From the NCBI GenBank assembly GCA_038562555.1, contig JBCFBK010000013.1, positions 47,841 through 111,840 on the forward strand: DNA of 64,000 nt, in the 5' to 3' direction. Numbering within the stretch: the first letter of the stretch is position 1; the number at the start of each line of letters is the position of its first letter. This DNA comes from JBCFBK01 sp038562555 (GTDB taxonomy: Bacteria; Bacteroidota; Bacteroidia; Bacteroidales; Prolixibacteraceae). A model generated the notes under the pieces. The model ran no database searches and was not told where the DNA came from. It was given only the letters and a program-made list of their open reading frames with translations. Made by a program: the position numbers and the translations under genes. Positions 44,940 through 54,978 of the stretch are shown here, one piece after another.

Positions 44940-45689
44940 TTAAAAACTCAACGCTTCCTTGAGGTTCTTGTACCCCGATTTACTGACCTTTAGTTTGGTC
45001 TTGTCTTTCAGAATCACAATATAGGAATCTTTTTCATACTGCTGTATTTCTGATATCTGCGCCACGTTGACGATATAGGAACGGTGTATGCGGATGAAAT
45101 CGCGCGGCGAGAGGTTAAGCTCAAAGTATTTCATCGTCTTCTGCTTCATATGCCGGCCACTGTCCGTGTAGATGAACACATAATCGTCGAGCGACTCAAT
45201 ATAACGGATCTGATCGGCCATGATAATAGCGATCTTATGCCGGTCTTTGACAACAACGCGATCGAGAAATCCACCGGGCGAAACCTCGCTCAGGCGATCG
45301 AGCTTATCGGCCGAATCTTCCTTGTTGCTGATCCGTTGTGCCACTTTGTCAATAGCGCCTAGCAGCCGGTCTTTCGAGAATGGTTTTAACAGATAATCAG
45401 CCGCGTTATATTCGAATGCTTTAAGCGCAAACTGATCATACGCAGTCGTAAAGATGATTTCAGGCTTATGGTCAAGCAGTTGCAACATTTCAAAACCGGT
45501 GATCTTTGGCATCTGGATATCCAGCAATACCAAATCGGGCTTCAGTTCATTGATTTTTCGTACCCCCTCAAATCCGTTTTCACATTCACCAATCAAATTA
45601 ACCCCCGGATGCCCTTTCAGGTACGATTTCAGCAGTTCCCGTGCCAACTCTTCATCTTCGATAATCAATATGTTAATTTTCTCGTTCAT
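44940..45689 (-). CDS. LytTR-family response regulator
   Basis: 249 residues. Receiver domain (about 5-120): acidic pair EDEE near residue 12, phosphorylated Asp in LVLLDIQMPKITGF (about 57), Thr/Ala in FTTAYD, Lys in YLLKPFS. LytTR DNA-binding domain (about 145-245): IRYIESLDDYVFIYTDSG, FIRIHRSYIVNVAQI. Partner of the LytS-type kinase 4 bp upstream. A GGGGCTTCGCCCC hairpin just after the stop (44922-44934) may stabilise or end the message. Confidence 0.95.
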   Translation of the reverse strand: MNEKINILIIEDEELARELLKSYLKGHPGVNLIGECENGFEGVRKINELKPDLVLLDIQMPKITGFEMLQLLDHKPEIIFTTAYDQFALKAFEYNAADYLLKPFSKDRLLGAIDKVAQRISNKEDSADKLDRLSEVSPGGFLDRVVVKDRHKIAIIMADQIRYIESLDDYVFIYTDSGRHMKQKTMKYFELNLSPRDFIRIHRSYIVNVAQISEIQQYEKDSYIVILKDKTKLKVSKSGYKNLKEALSF

Positions 45690-45693
45690 GATT

Positions 45694-46737
45694 TTATTCT
45701 TTTTGGGGAAACATTAATTCAACCTTGAAACTTGTTTTGTTGTCAGTGATCTTCATTAATCCCGGATTCCCGTATATCAGTTCCAGCCTTTGCCTGATAT
45801 TCCGCAACCCGATTCCTTCCCCTCTGTTCCGAACCGACTCCGGCTCGTAATCGTTCTCGATAGCAATATGAAAGAACCCCTCTTCCGATTTGCAGCGAAC
45901 GTAGATCCCAACCGGCCCCGAAGCTTCGTAAACACCGTACTTAATAGCATTTTCCAGCAAAGGTTGCAGGATCATGCTTGGAATCCTGGCCAGCATACAC
46001 TGTTCCTCAACCACAAATACCGGGTTCAGCTTTCGCCCAAACCGGATTTTTTCAATGCTCAGGTACAACTTAATATTTTCCAGTTCTTCACTCAGAGCTA
46101 CTGTTTCTTCCTGACCATGTTGCAGTGAATACCGCATAAAGGCCGAAAGATTAATGACCATTTCCTGCGCCTTCTCCGGATTGCTGATGGTAAGCGACGC
46201 AATTGAATTCAAACTGTTAAAAAGAAAATGAGGGTTGATCTGTGATTTCAGAGCGCTCAGTTCGGCATCCCTGATCAGCGATTTAAGCTCTGACTCCTTT
46301 TCTATTTTTTCCTTCAGGGAGTTATAATAACTTACTGCGTAAAAGAATACCACATAAACGGCATACATCAGATATCCTGTCAGTATTTTGGAAGGAAGGG
46401 CATCATACAGATATGAAAGGTGAGACGGATCAATCATCTTCACCAGAATAAAACTCAGATACAACCATACGACATTCAGTATCGTGGCTGCAATAAAATT
46501 AAACAACAGGTTTAAAAGCCAGTCTTCTTCGCGCAACCCGTTGTATTTAATCAGATACCAGATGCTCGCTCCAAGCACCGGATATAACACAAAAATTGAA
46601 CATGACTCCAGGAGAGCCGCCTCGAAGCTCATTTTGTACCAAAGGTGTTGGAGTAAGGTATTTCCGACCCCCATTAGCAACCAAAACAAACTATAATAAA
46701 GACTTAATATCCGGTTATTTATAAACGGATGCTTCAT
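45694..46737 (-). CDS. LytS/YehU-type sensor histidine kinase
   Basis: 347 residues. Four hydrophobic helices (about 8-28, 40-60, 78-100, 118-138) without a large outer domain, a short coil, then the His_kinase domain with LKSQINPHFLFNSLNSIASL (phospho-His about 168) and an ATPase domain with LLENAIKYGVYEA and GEGIGLRNIRQRLELIYG. Middle gene of the LiaF-like, kinase, regulator operon. The small sensor fits stimulus detection in the membrane. Confidence 0.94.
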   Translation of the reverse strand: MKHPFINNRILSLYYSLFWLLMGVGNTLLQHLWYKMSFEAALLESCSIFVLYPVLGASIWYLIKYNGLREEDWLLNLLFNFIAATILNVVWLYLSFILVKMIDPSHLSYLYDALPSKILTGYLMYAVYVVFFYAVSYYNSLKEKIEKESELKSLIRDAELSALKSQINPHFLFNSLNSIASLTISNPEKAQEMVINLSAFMRYSLQHGQEETVALSEELENIKLYLSIEKIRFGRKLNPVFVVEEQCMLARIPSMILQPLLENAIKYGVYEASGPVGIYVRCKSEEGFFHIAIENDYEPESVRNRGEGIGLRNIRQRLELIYGNPGLMKITDNKTSFKVELMFPQKE

Positions 46738-46743
46738 CGGCGA

Positions 46744-47472
46744 TTAATTATGCTTTATTTCAATACCTCCAAAAAGCGTAATTCCCTTAACAACAATTGT
46801 CTTTATATGATCAGGATTTCCCTGCTGAAAAGTTTCGCCCCGTTTGTCCGTAAAGGCGCCCAAAATAGTTGTCACTTCATTTTTTACGTACCAATCGGCC
46901 GGTACTTTTATTCCTGTTCCCCCAAATACGCAGATGCAGTCGATCACTGCTCCTTCAGGGGCCAGGTTTGCCTGACGGAGATCATATTCAATACCTCCAA
47001 AGATAGACGTTGCCCGGCCGCCTTTCAGGTCCTGCGCATTAATAAAAATTTCACGCCCGCCAAAAATGACAAAATCGTCAAACTCATCAAACTGCTTGGT
47101 TCTGGCGCCTTCCCTGATCTGGCGACTGCATCCCTTATGTCTCAGCAAAAGGGCAAAACCAATCAGCACCAGTATCAGCGGACCATAGATCCGCTGCAAT
47201 TTGTAAGGCACTTCCGTGATCTCCGGAAGTATAAAAAAGGCTCCCGCTCCTATCAGGATAACGCCCGTTAATCGGTTTCCTCCAACCACCAAAAATGCGC
47301 CGATCGCGATAATGAGCATTTGCCAGGAAATCAGCAGATCAGCAACGTCCCAGGGAATTAAATCCAGCCTTTCCAAAATCAGGATCGCCCCAATTACTAT
47401 CAGGACGATTCCAAGATAAAAACGCTTGTTCCCCTTATTCTCTTCTATTTTGTTCATGCTATTGAAATTCAT
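46744..47472 (-). CDS. LiaF-like membrane protein (DUF5668 plus LiaF C-terminal domain)
   Basis: 242 residues. Four hydrophobic helices (about 19-37, 49-63, 67-83, 90-108; DUF5668-type, YLGIVLIVIGAILILERL) then a C-terminal beta domain with ATSIFGGIEYDLRQANL and VFGGTGIKVPADW, as in LiaF/VraT proteins that hold cell-envelope-stress kinases in check. It starts the operon and precedes the kinase by 6 bp, so it likely modulates it. A second ATG at 47457 is an equally good start. Confidence 0.88.
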   Translation of the reverse strand: MNFNSMNKIEENKGNKRFYLGIVLIVIGAILILERLDLIPWDVADLLISWQMLIIAIGAFLVVGGNRLTGVILIGAGAFFILPEITEVPYKLQRIYGPLILVLIGFALLLRHKGCSRQIREGARTKQFDEFDDFVIFGGREIFINAQDLKGGRATSIFGGIEYDLRQANLAPEGAVIDCICVFGGTGIKVPADWYVKNEVTTILGAFTDKRGETFQQGNPDHIKTIVVKGITLFGGIEIKHN

Positions 47473-47487
47473 TTAACCGGATCCAAC

Positions 47488-47691
47488 TCATTTTATCCCA
47501 AAATTACTCTTAAAAGCCATCTGTCTCCCATCCTGATCCGCGAATAACCCGCAAAAGTCGGCGAGTGCATCAATTCCAATAACAATTAGTTCGTCTTCCC
47601 AAACGACTGTTGACATATCCATTATTTCTCTGTTATGAAATGATAACGCAATGAATATAGCACAATTTGGAATAGCTTGTGCCGGATTCAT
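47488..47691 (-). CDS. Doubtful short reading frame, possible gene fragment
   Basis: 67 codons in the 273-bp gap between the LiaF-like gene and glnS. The tail (VWEDELIVIGIDALADFC then GLFADQDGRQMAFKSNFG) has a regular hydrophobic pattern and faint likeness to retropepsin-like domains, but no start signal or full domain is visible. It could be a remnant of a longer gene or chance. Confidence 0.25.
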   Translation of the reverse strand: MNPAQAIPNCAIFIALSFHNREIMDMSTVVWEDELIVIGIDALADFCGLFADQDGRQMAFKSNFGIK

Positions 47692-47745
47692 CGGTTAACC
47701 TGAGAAAATAATCGGTAAACCGGGCAAGGCCCTTCCGTATTGCAT

Positions 47746-49440
47746 TTAGCTGTTTAACCTGGTCCAGGTATCCCTTAAAGGAGCAGTCCTGTTAAAAACA
47801 AGTTTTTCACCGGTACTGTCCGGATCGAGGTTGAAATAGCCTAACCGCTCAAACTGAAAGGAATCGAGCGGTTTAGCACTTTTTACGAATGGTTCTGCGT
47901 AGCACTTATCCAAAATCCTGAGTGAATCAGGATTCAGAAATTCCTTAAAATCAACATCTTTATGGCCCGCCGGGTCTTCATCTACAAAGAGCCGGTCGTA
48001 GAGACGTACTTCGGCTGCCACGTTTTCTGTTGCCGAAACCCAGTGAAGCGTTGCTTTCACCTTTCGCCCATCGGGCGAGTTTCCCCCTTTTGATGCCGGA
48101 TCGTAGGTACATCTCAGTTCAGTGATCTTCCCGTTATCGTCTTTGATCACATCGGTACAGGTTATAAAATAGGCGTACCGTAAACGTACTTCTGCTCCGG
48201 GTGAAAGACGAAAGAACTTCCTGGGAGGATCTTCCATAAAATCGTCACGTTCAATAAACAGCTCGCGTGTAAAGGGAACCTGGCGGACTCCGGCATCAGG
48301 ATTTTCCGGATTATTAACCGCGTCTATTTCTTCAATCCTGCCTTCCGGATAATTTACAATCACCACCTTCAGCGGATCAAGCACAGCCATGACACGCTGG
48401 GCTGTTTTATTGAGGTCTTCCCGAACGCTGTGTTCGAGAAGAGCCACATCATTCATACCATCTACCTTGGTTACCCCGATCCGTTCTGAAAAATTACGGA
48501 TGGATGCAGACGTATATCCCCGGCGGCGCAGCCCGGAGATAGTTGGCATACGGGGATCATCCCATCCTTTCACGTGTCCGTCTTTTACCAGTTCCAGAAG
48601 TTTCCGCTTGCTCATAACCGTATAACTCAGGTTGAGCCGGGCAAATTCAATTTGTCGCGGGCGGTAATCACTATCCTTTAACTGATCGATGAACCAATCA
48701 TAAAGCGGACGATGTACTTCGAATTCCAGGGTACAAATGGAATGCGTAATCCCCTCCCAATAGTCGCATTGTCCGTGGGCAAAATCGTACATGGGGTAGA
48801 TACACCATTCGTCTCCTGTCCGGTGATGCGGTGTTTTCATGATCCGGTAAAGAATGGGATCGCGCATATGCATGTTGGGCGACGCCATATCGATCTTTGC
48901 ACGCAGCACGCAGTCACCTTCATTAAACTCACCGGCCTTCATCCGGGTAAACAACTCCAGGTTCTCTTCTACAGAGCGGTTCCTGAAGGGACTTTCAACA
49001 CCAGGCCTTGTTGGTGTTCCCCGCTGACTGCTTACCGTTTCGGCATTCTGATCGTCTACATAGGCTTTGCCTTCACTGATGAGCTTTACCGCAAAGTCAT
49101 ACAGCTTTCCGAAATAATCGGATGCGTAATATTCCCGATCATCCCAGCTAAATCCCAGCCACCTGACATCTTCCTTGATCGAATCGACATATTCCGTTTC
49201 TTCCTTCGAAGGATTGGTATCATCAAAGCGCAGGTTGGTCAATCCGTTATATTTTTGTGCTGTTCCAAAATTCAGACAAATCGATTTTGCATGCCCAATA
49301 TGCAGATACCCATTGGGCTCCGGAGGGAAACGGGTATGGACACGTCCCCCGTTCTTGCCTTCCTTTATCTCATCTTCAACGATCTGATGAATAAAATTCT
49401 TTTTAACTGCAATTTCTTTTTCTGAACTAATTTCGCTCAT
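47746..49440 (-). CDS. glnS: Glutaminyl-tRNA synthetase
   Basis: About 564 residues from ATG 49440 (MSEISSEKE); an upstream ATG at 49488 adds 16 residues not seen in the family. Class I synthetase: PPEPNGYLHIGHAKSI (HIGH, about 38-53), DDTNPSKEE, YTVMSKRKL (KMSKS equivalent, about 280), and a C-terminal two-barrel anticodon-binding domain. Having GlnRS means Gln-tRNA is made directly rather than only by GatCAB. Confidence 0.96.
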   Translation of the reverse strand: MSEISSEKEIAVKKNFIHQIVEDEIKEGKNGGRVHTRFPPEPNGYLHIGHAKSICLNFGTAQKYNGLTNLRFDDTNPSKEETEYVDSIKEDVRWLGFSWDDREYYASDYFGKLYDFAVKLISEGKAYVDDQNAETVSSQRGTPTRPGVESPFRNRSVEENLELFTRMKAGEFNEGDCVLRAKIDMASPNMHMRDPILYRIMKTPHHRTGDEWCIYPMYDFAHGQCDYWEGITHSICTLEFEVHRPLYDWFIDQLKDSDYRPRQIEFARLNLSYTVMSKRKLLELVKDGHVKGWDDPRMPTISGLRRRGYTSASIRNFSERIGVTKVDGMNDVALLEHSVREDLNKTAQRVMAVLDPLKVVIVNYPEGRIEEIDAVNNPENPDAGVRQVPFTRELFIERDDFMEDPPRKFFRLSPGAEVRLRYAYFITCTDVIKDDNGKITELRCTYDPASKGGNSPDGRKVKATLHWVSATENVAAEVRLYDRLFVDEDPAGHKDVDFKEFLNPDSLRILDKCYAEPFVKSAKPLDSFQFERLGYFNLDPDSTGEKLVFNRTAPLRDTWTRLNS

Positions 49441-49602
49441 ATCAGCTTCATTATTGTTTTTTTCCAACAGTAAATCCTGTCGAACCACAAATGTAGGAAA
49501 TGATTCTGCACGGTTGTTTTCCAGATCGAAAAAAACATTATTCAGAAAGAAAAATTAATTTTAGTGCCAACCTTTTGGGGATCAAAATAGTCATTACTAT
49601 GA

Positions 49603-49622
49603 GCGGGGAACATAATCCCCGC
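49603..49622 (+). other. Hairpin in the folB leader
   Basis: GCGGGGA (49603-49609) with TCCCCGC (49616-49622), loop of 6, about 40 nt before the folB start. No T-run follows. Role unknown. Confidence 0.4.
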
Positions 49623-49662
49623 AATTGAAGAACCTTAATTAGAATTTATCAAAAAAAATAAA

Positions 49663-50016
49663 ATGAAAGGACTGATCGAAATTGAAGGGATGGAGTTTTT
49701 TGCTTATCATGGGTATTATCCGAGTGAAAAGCAAATCGGATCACGTTATCTTGTGGCCATACAGATCAAGGCCGATTGTACCGGACCGGCAGAAAGCGAT
49801 GATCTTGAAAAGGCGATCAACTATCAGGACGTCTATGACCTGATAAAAAAAGAAATGGCTGTGCCTTCCAAACTCCTGGAACACGTATGCAAGCGGATAC
49901 TGGATGCAATATATGCTTCCTTTCCTGATATCAAAGAGGCCACGGTCAAGCTCTCAAAGATGAATCCTCCCTTGGGCGGGATGATTGAAAAGGTGAGTAT
50001 CACCCTAAGCAAATAA
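49663..50016 (+). CDS. folB: Dihydroneopterin aldolase
   Basis: 117 residues. Folate pathway enzyme converting dihydroneopterin to 6-hydroxymethyl-dihydropterin. IEGMEFFAYHGYYPSEKQIG (with catalytic Tyr region), INYQDVYDLI, LLEHVCKRI (Glu of the active site) and VKLSKMNPPLGGMIEKVSI are all as expected. Stand-alone gene before tRNA-Cys, with an imperfect terminator after it. Confidence 0.95.
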   Translation: MKGLIEIEGMEFFAYHGYYPSEKQIGSRYLVAIQIKADCTGPAESDDLEKAINYQDVYDLIKKEMAVPSKLLEHVCKRILDAIYASFPDIKEATVKLSKMNPPLGGMIEKVSITLSK

Positions 50017-50031
50017 GCGGATGATGCACTG

Positions 50032-50078
50032 AAAAATCCCGAAAAGAAGCTGTTTCCTGTTGCACAGCCGGAATTTTT
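50032..50078 (+). terminator. Probable terminator of folB
   Basis: Long imperfect hairpin: AAAAAT and GCTGT on the left with ACAGC and ATTTTT on the right, apex TTCCTGTTGC; ends in a T-run. Confidence 0.5.
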
Positions 50079-50126
50079 ATCTAAATTTGCTGTCCCAAAA
50101 TGGGAGTGATTCCGAAGAAGGAAATC

Positions 50127-50197
50127 GGTCGGTTGGCCGAGTGGCTAGGCAACGGTCTGCAAAACCGTGTACGGCGGTTCGAATCCGCCACCGACCT
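50127..50197 (+). tRNA. tRNA-Cys (anticodon GCA)
   Basis: Acceptor GGTCGGT with ACCGACC, D arm GCCG/GGC, anticodon stem ACGGT/ACCGT with loop CTGCAAA (GCA), T arm GGCGG-TTCGAAT-CCGCC, discriminator U, no encoded CCA. Followed by a terminator hairpin at 50203-50244. Confidence 0.96.
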
Positions 50198-50202
50198 CAA
50201 AA

Positions 50203-50246
50203 TAAAAATGCAGCCAGTTAATTATTAGTTGGTTGCATTTTTATTT
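50203..50246 (+). terminator. Terminator of tRNA-Cys
   Basis: AAAAATGCAGCCA pairs with TGGTTGCATTTTT (one G-T pair), flanked by A-rich and T-rich runs. Confidence 0.75.
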
Positions 50247-50364
50247 TCCGGACTTGTTCCCGCTATTGTAGCCGATCGTCTCCAACCTGAAATACTGAAC
50301 AAGAATAATCATGGAATTATAATTTATTCTTCGTAAATTCGAAAGAGTATCTTTTCCTGAACTT

Positions 50365-53300
50365 ATGAAAACAATAACTCCCGGAAATTTAAGACTGCAG
50401 CTCATTGCTCTTGTTATTGTTGTCAGTATCGGAATCCTCTTATCGGGAAGATCCTACTATAATAATCAGAAAAAGAAAACTCAAAATGAAAAGTACATTG
50501 AACTGCAGGCCATCTCACAACTGAAAGCCAACCAGTTGTCGCAATGGTATAAGGAACGTTTATCGGAGGCAAGTTTTTTTTCTTCCAGCCTGCCAAATAC
50601 GGGTTTTTCAACCATCCGTATTCCAAAAGAAGAAGAATTGCTTCTTCGCAATTCGCTCGCCCGCATTATGACAAACAAAAGATATGAGAACATTTTCATC
50701 CTCAATAAGAAGGGGCAATTGCTTTTCAGTGTTATCCCCGGATTTGTTTTCAACCATCCGTCAACTGCCAGTCATTCGAACGAGGTATTTGTGACCCGAA
50801 AAATAACTGTCTTTGACTTTTACTTCTGCGAAACAGATAAAAAGATACATTTTGAAATAGTTGCTCCGGTTATTAATTCCAATGATGAGGTAATTGCATC
50901 CATGGTATTCAGAATCAATCCTGCCGACTACCTGTACCCGCTCATCCTGCAATGGCCTACACCAAACAGGACGGCAGAAACTGTCCTGGTTCATCAGAAA
51001 GATAATAAAGTCTGGTACCTGAACGAATTACGCCATTTCTCCAATTCATCGCTTCAGTTGAGTTTCCCGCTGGATCAGAAAAAAGAGGCCGCCGTGCGTG
51101 CAGCTTTGGGACACACGGGGTATTTCGAGGGACCCGACTACGCCGGCCACATGGTGATCGGAGATATCCGGAAAGTAGCCGATACGCCATGGTACCTGAT
51201 TGCTAAGATGGACACGTCAGAACTATATGCCGAATTAAACAAACGTGCAATGCTTATCGTGATCATCGATTTCCTTGCCATATTCTTCATCGGGCTCATC
51301 ATCATCTTGCTTTACCATAACAGGCAACGTAATATGTATAAGGAGCTGCTAACGAACACGTCCGCCTTATATCAGTCGCAAAAAGAGTTTGGCGCTATTC
51401 TTTACAGCATCGGCGACGGTGTGATCACCACCAATAAAGAAGGTTGTGTAAAGCACTTAAATCCGGTTGCTGAAAAGCTGACCGGCTGGACTGAACAGGA
51501 AGCAAAAGATAAAAACATTGAAGAAGTTTTTCACCTCGTCAATGAAGAGACCAACGACCCCATTGACAGTCCTGTAGATAAAGTCCTCCGGGAAGGCAAA
51601 ATTACTGGATTGGCCAATCATACCTTGCTCATTTCCAAAAACGGAGAAAGAACTCCAATTTCCGACAGCGGTGCACCAATCAAAGATGACCAGGGTAATG
51701 TTATCGGCGTAGTGATCGTCTTTAGTGATGAAACCGGGGAAAGACTGCGAAAGGAGGCCTTGAGAGAAAGTGAGGAAAGGCACCGGACTCTGATCAGCAA
51801 GATGCAGCTGGGTCTGGCGGTTCATGAAATCATAACTGATGCTGAGGGAACCCCGGTTAATTACCGGTTTTTATACATCAACCCCGGTTATGAAAAGCTT
51901 ACGGGTTTAAAGAGTCAGGATATCGTGGGAAAAACAGTGCTCGAAGTTCTGCCAAATACTGAAAAAACCTGGATCGAGCGGTTTGGCAAAGTAGCCCTGA
52001 CAGGTACACTTGACTCATTTGAGAGCTACGCACAGGAACTTGATAAGTATTACAGCGTACTGGCATACCGGTACAGGCAAAATGAATTCGCAGTGATCGT
52101 CGAAGACATTACCAGTCGGAAACAGATGGAAATGAAATTGAGGGAAAGCGAAGAACGCTACCGGCTGATCTCTGATAACAGCCTGGACGCCATCATGCTC
52201 ACCTGGCCAAATGGATCGATCATTTCAGCAAACCCGGCGGCCTGCGAAATGTTTGGGATGACTGAGGATGAGATGCTGGCACTTGAAGATTATGAATTGG
52301 TCGACAAGAAAGATCCGCACTTCAGCGAATTAATTGAAAAACGGGAACGCGATGGGAATGTTAAAGGAGAACTTACCTGTTTCCGAAAGGACGGGTCAAG
52401 ATTTCCTGTTGAGGCTTCATCATCCGTGTTCAAAGACAGCCGGGGAACCAAATTAATCAGTGTGATTGTCAGAGATATTACTGAGCGGAAAAAGACTGAA
52501 GATGCTTTGCGCGAAAGCGAAAAAAACTACCGGGAGCTCATTGACGGTATGAATGAGACTGTTTGGGTGATTGATTTGGAAGGAAATATCATCGAGGTAA
52601 ATAAAACAGCCGTTGATCTGCTGGGATATTCAAAAGAAGAGCTGCTCAGCTTCAATCTTTCACGAATCGACTCATCGCTCACTGACGATGCGATCGCCGA
52701 CCTTATTGAAAACATGCCTTTTGAAAAGCTGCAGATCTTTGAAACGTCTCACCGAAAAAAAGATGGGACCGTATTTCCAATTGAAATCTGTTCCAGCCTG
52801 ATCAATTATAAGGGAAGAAAAGCGATCTTAAGTATTGCCCGCGATATCACGATCAGAAAGCAAATGGAAGAACGCCTGCATAAGAATGAAGAAACGATCC
52901 GCTTACTGTTTAATTCAACAGCCGAAGGTATTTATATGATCGACATGAAAGGTATTTGCACATTCTGCAATAAATCGGCACTTTCACTGCTTGGATATGA
53001 CCGGGAGGAAGAACTTACCGGGCAGGATATGCACCGGCTGATTCATCACTCCAAAAACGACGGATCGCCATTCCCAAATGACGAATGCAAAATTATGCAG
53101 GCTTTACAAAATGGCCAGGCAACCCATATCGATAATGAAGTTTTCTGGAAGAAGGATGAGAGTTGCTTTCCTGCAGAATACTGGTCCTACCCGGTCAGGA
53201 GCAATGACCAACTCATTGGATCGGTGATTACCTTTCTCGATGTTTCACAGCGCAAGTATGATGAAACTGTTCAGCAAACGCTTTACGAAATTGCAAGGAC

Positions 53301-54921
53301 ATCCATGACCTCAAAAACGCTCGAGGATCTGCTGATTATCGCGCGCAGGGAGCTTAATAAGCTCATTGACACGACGAATTTTCATGTTGCCCTGTATCAT
53401 CCTGAAACGGACACCTTCCAAAGGGTCTTTTTCGTGAATGAGATGCATCACAAAGAAGAAAGGAAGAGCGACAATACCCTTTGCAAGCTGTTGATCCGAT
53501 CGGGGAAAACACTGCTTCTCAGAAAAGAAGATGTAATCAGGGCCGCTGTCGAAAATGAGATCGTGTTTTCGGGTCCGCCACCGGTATGCTGGCTGGGAGT
53601 ACCTTTAACAAATGGCGGGAAAACACTTGGGATCGTCGGTGTGCAAAGTTACTCCAATCCGAACGCCTACAATGAAAAGAGCGCGCGATTGCTTGAAATG
53701 GTTGCACCTCAACTGACTAACGTAATCCAGCGTACAAAAATGATCCAGGAGCTCATTGCTGCCAAGGAAAAAGCCGAAGAAAGCGACCGGTTGCAAGCGG
53801 CTTTCCTTGCCAACATGAGCCATGAGATCCGGACGCCTATGAATGGCATCCTTGGTTTCCTTGAACTGCTTAGCGAACCGGATCTGGAAGAGGAAAGCAA
53901 AAAAGATTTTATTGAAATTGTCAATAAAAGCGGTCGCCGGTTACTCGATACGATCAATGATATCGTTGAAATATCAAAAATCGAAGCGGGCGAATCGAAA
54001 GTTTTATACACGGACGTAAATGTGGAGGAAGTCCTGAAATTCCATCATGATTTTTTCCTGCCTCAGGCTACCGAAAAAGGTCTCCATCTAATCATTTTGC
54101 AACAGATCACCGGCACACGGGCGTTCATCAGGACCGACCGGCATAAACTCGATGGTATTCTGACTAACCTGATAAAAAATGCCCTGAAATTCACGCAACA
54201 GGGGCGTATTGAACTGGGCAACTACCTGGAGAAGGAATGGCTTGTTTTTTATGTAAAAGACAGTGGTCGGGGAATATCTCCGGAACGGCTGGAGGCAATC
54301 TTTGAACGTTTTGTACAGGCCGACCAAAACCTGACGCGCGCACATGAAGGATCAGGACTTGGACTGTCAATAACCAAAGCCCATGTCAACGCTCTTGGAG
54401 GAAAAATAAGCGTGGAATCGGAACCTGGCAAAGGCAGCACCTTCATTTTCAAAATTCCCTATACACAAGCAAAAGCACAAGAAACAACAGAAGCGTCCGG
54501 CGTCTCTCTGTCCTCAGTTTCTTCAAAAGAAATAACTATATTAATTGCAGAGGATGACGAATCAAGTTACCAGTATCTGCGATTTATACTTGAAAAGGAA
54601 AATTTTAACCTGATCCATACGCTTAACGGTGAGGATACCATAGCGGTTGTAAGGAATAACCCGGGGATCTCTCTCGTACTGATGGATATCAAAATGCCGG
54701 GTATGGACGGGCTCGAAGCCACAGTAGAAATCAGGAAGTTTAACAAGACCGTCCCGATTATCGCACAAACGGCGTATGCCTTGTCGAATGATGACGAAAA
54801 AGCCAAACAGGCCGGATGCAACGATTACATCGCCAAACCCATCAACCGTGCAAAACTATTTAAACTGATCGAAAAATACGTAGCAGACCCAACATCGCCC
54901 GACGAATTATCCGGCTCATAA
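50365..54921 (+). CDS. Multi-PAS hybrid sensor histidine kinase with receiver domain
   Basis: 1518 residues. Helix (about 8-27), an outer sensor region (about 30-290, Cache-like), second helix (about 298-318), then at least five PAS units (starting near 335, 475, 600, 715, 840) linked by E-R-EAL-R-ESEERY-type segments, a GAF domain (about 985-1125), HisKA with FLANMSHEIRTPMNGILGF (phospho-His about 1153), HATPase (NALKFTQ, GRGISPERL, GSGLGLSI), and a C-terminal receiver (Asp about 1441, LVLMDIKMPGMDG). No DNA-binding output, so phosphate must pass to another protein or the receiver self-regulates. Flanking genes are unrelated. PAS borders are estimates. Confidence 0.93.
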   Translation: MKTITPGNLRLQLIALVIVVSIGILLSGRSYYNNQKKKTQNEKYIELQAISQLKANQLSQWYKERLSEASFFSSSLPNTGFSTIRIPKEEELLLRNSLARIMTNKRYENIFILNKKGQLLFSVIPGFVFNHPSTASHSNEVFVTRKITVFDFYFCETDKKIHFEIVAPVINSNDEVIASMVFRINPADYLYPLILQWPTPNRTAETVLVHQKDNKVWYLNELRHFSNSSLQLSFPLDQKKEAAVRAALGHTGYFEGPDYAGHMVIGDIRKVADTPWYLIAKMDTSELYAELNKRAMLIVIIDFLAIFFIGLIIILLYHNRQRNMYKELLTNTSALYQSQKEFGAILYSIGDGVITTNKEGCVKHLNPVAEKLTGWTEQEAKDKNIEEVFHLVNEETNDPIDSPVDKVLREGKITGLANHTLLISKNGERTPISDSGAPIKDDQGNVIGVVIVFSDETGERLRKEALRESEERHRTLISKMQLGLAVHEIITDAEGTPVNYRFLYINPGYEKLTGLKSQDIVGKTVLEVLPNTEKTWIERFGKVALTGTLDSFESYAQELDKYYSVLAYRYRQNEFAVIVEDITSRKQMEMKLRESEERYRLISDNSLDAIMLTWPNGSIISANPAACEMFGMTEDEMLALEDYELVDKKDPHFSELIEKRERDGNVKGELTCFRKDGSRFPVEASSSVFKDSRGTKLISVIVRDITERKKTEDALRESEKNYRELIDGMNETVWVIDLEGNIIEVNKTAVDLLGYSKEELLSFNLSRIDSSLTDDAIADLIENMPFEKLQIFETSHRKKDGTVFPIEICSSLINYKGRKAILSIARDITIRKQMEERLHKNEETIRLLFNSTAEGIYMIDMKGICTFCNKSALSLLGYDREEELTGQDMHRLIHHSKNDGSPFPNDECKIMQALQNGQATHIDNEVFWKKDESCFPAEYWSYPVRSNDQLIGSVITFLDVSQRKYDETVQQTLYEIARTSMTSKTLEDLLIIARRELNKLIDTTNFHVALYHPETDTFQRVFFVNEMHHKEERKSDNTLCKLLIRSGKTLLLRKEDVIRAAVENEIVFSGPPPVCWLGVPLTNGGKTLGIVGVQSYSNPNAYNEKSARLLEMVAPQLTNVIQRTKMIQELIAAKEKAEESDRLQAAFLANMSHEIRTPMNGILGFLELLSEPDLEEESKKDFIEIVNKSGRRLLDTINDIVEISKIEAGESKVLYTDVNVEEVLKFHHDFFLPQATEKGLHLIILQQITGTRAFIRTDRHKLDGILTNLIKNALKFTQQGRIELGNYLEKEWLVFYVKDSGRGISPERLEAIFERFVQADQNLTRAHEGSGLGLSITKAHVNALGGKISVESEPGKGSTFIFKIPYTQAKAQETTEASGVSLSSVSSKEITILIAEDDESSYQYLRFILEKENFNLIHTLNGEDTIAVVRNNPGISLVLMDIKMPGMDGLEATVEIRKFNKTVPIIAQTAYALSNDDEKAKQAGCNDYIAKPINRAKLFKLIEKYVADPTSPDELSGS

Positions 54922-54978
54922 AACCGACCACCGGTAAACCCCGGCGGCCTGTATTCTATTTGAAAAATGAAATTGAGT

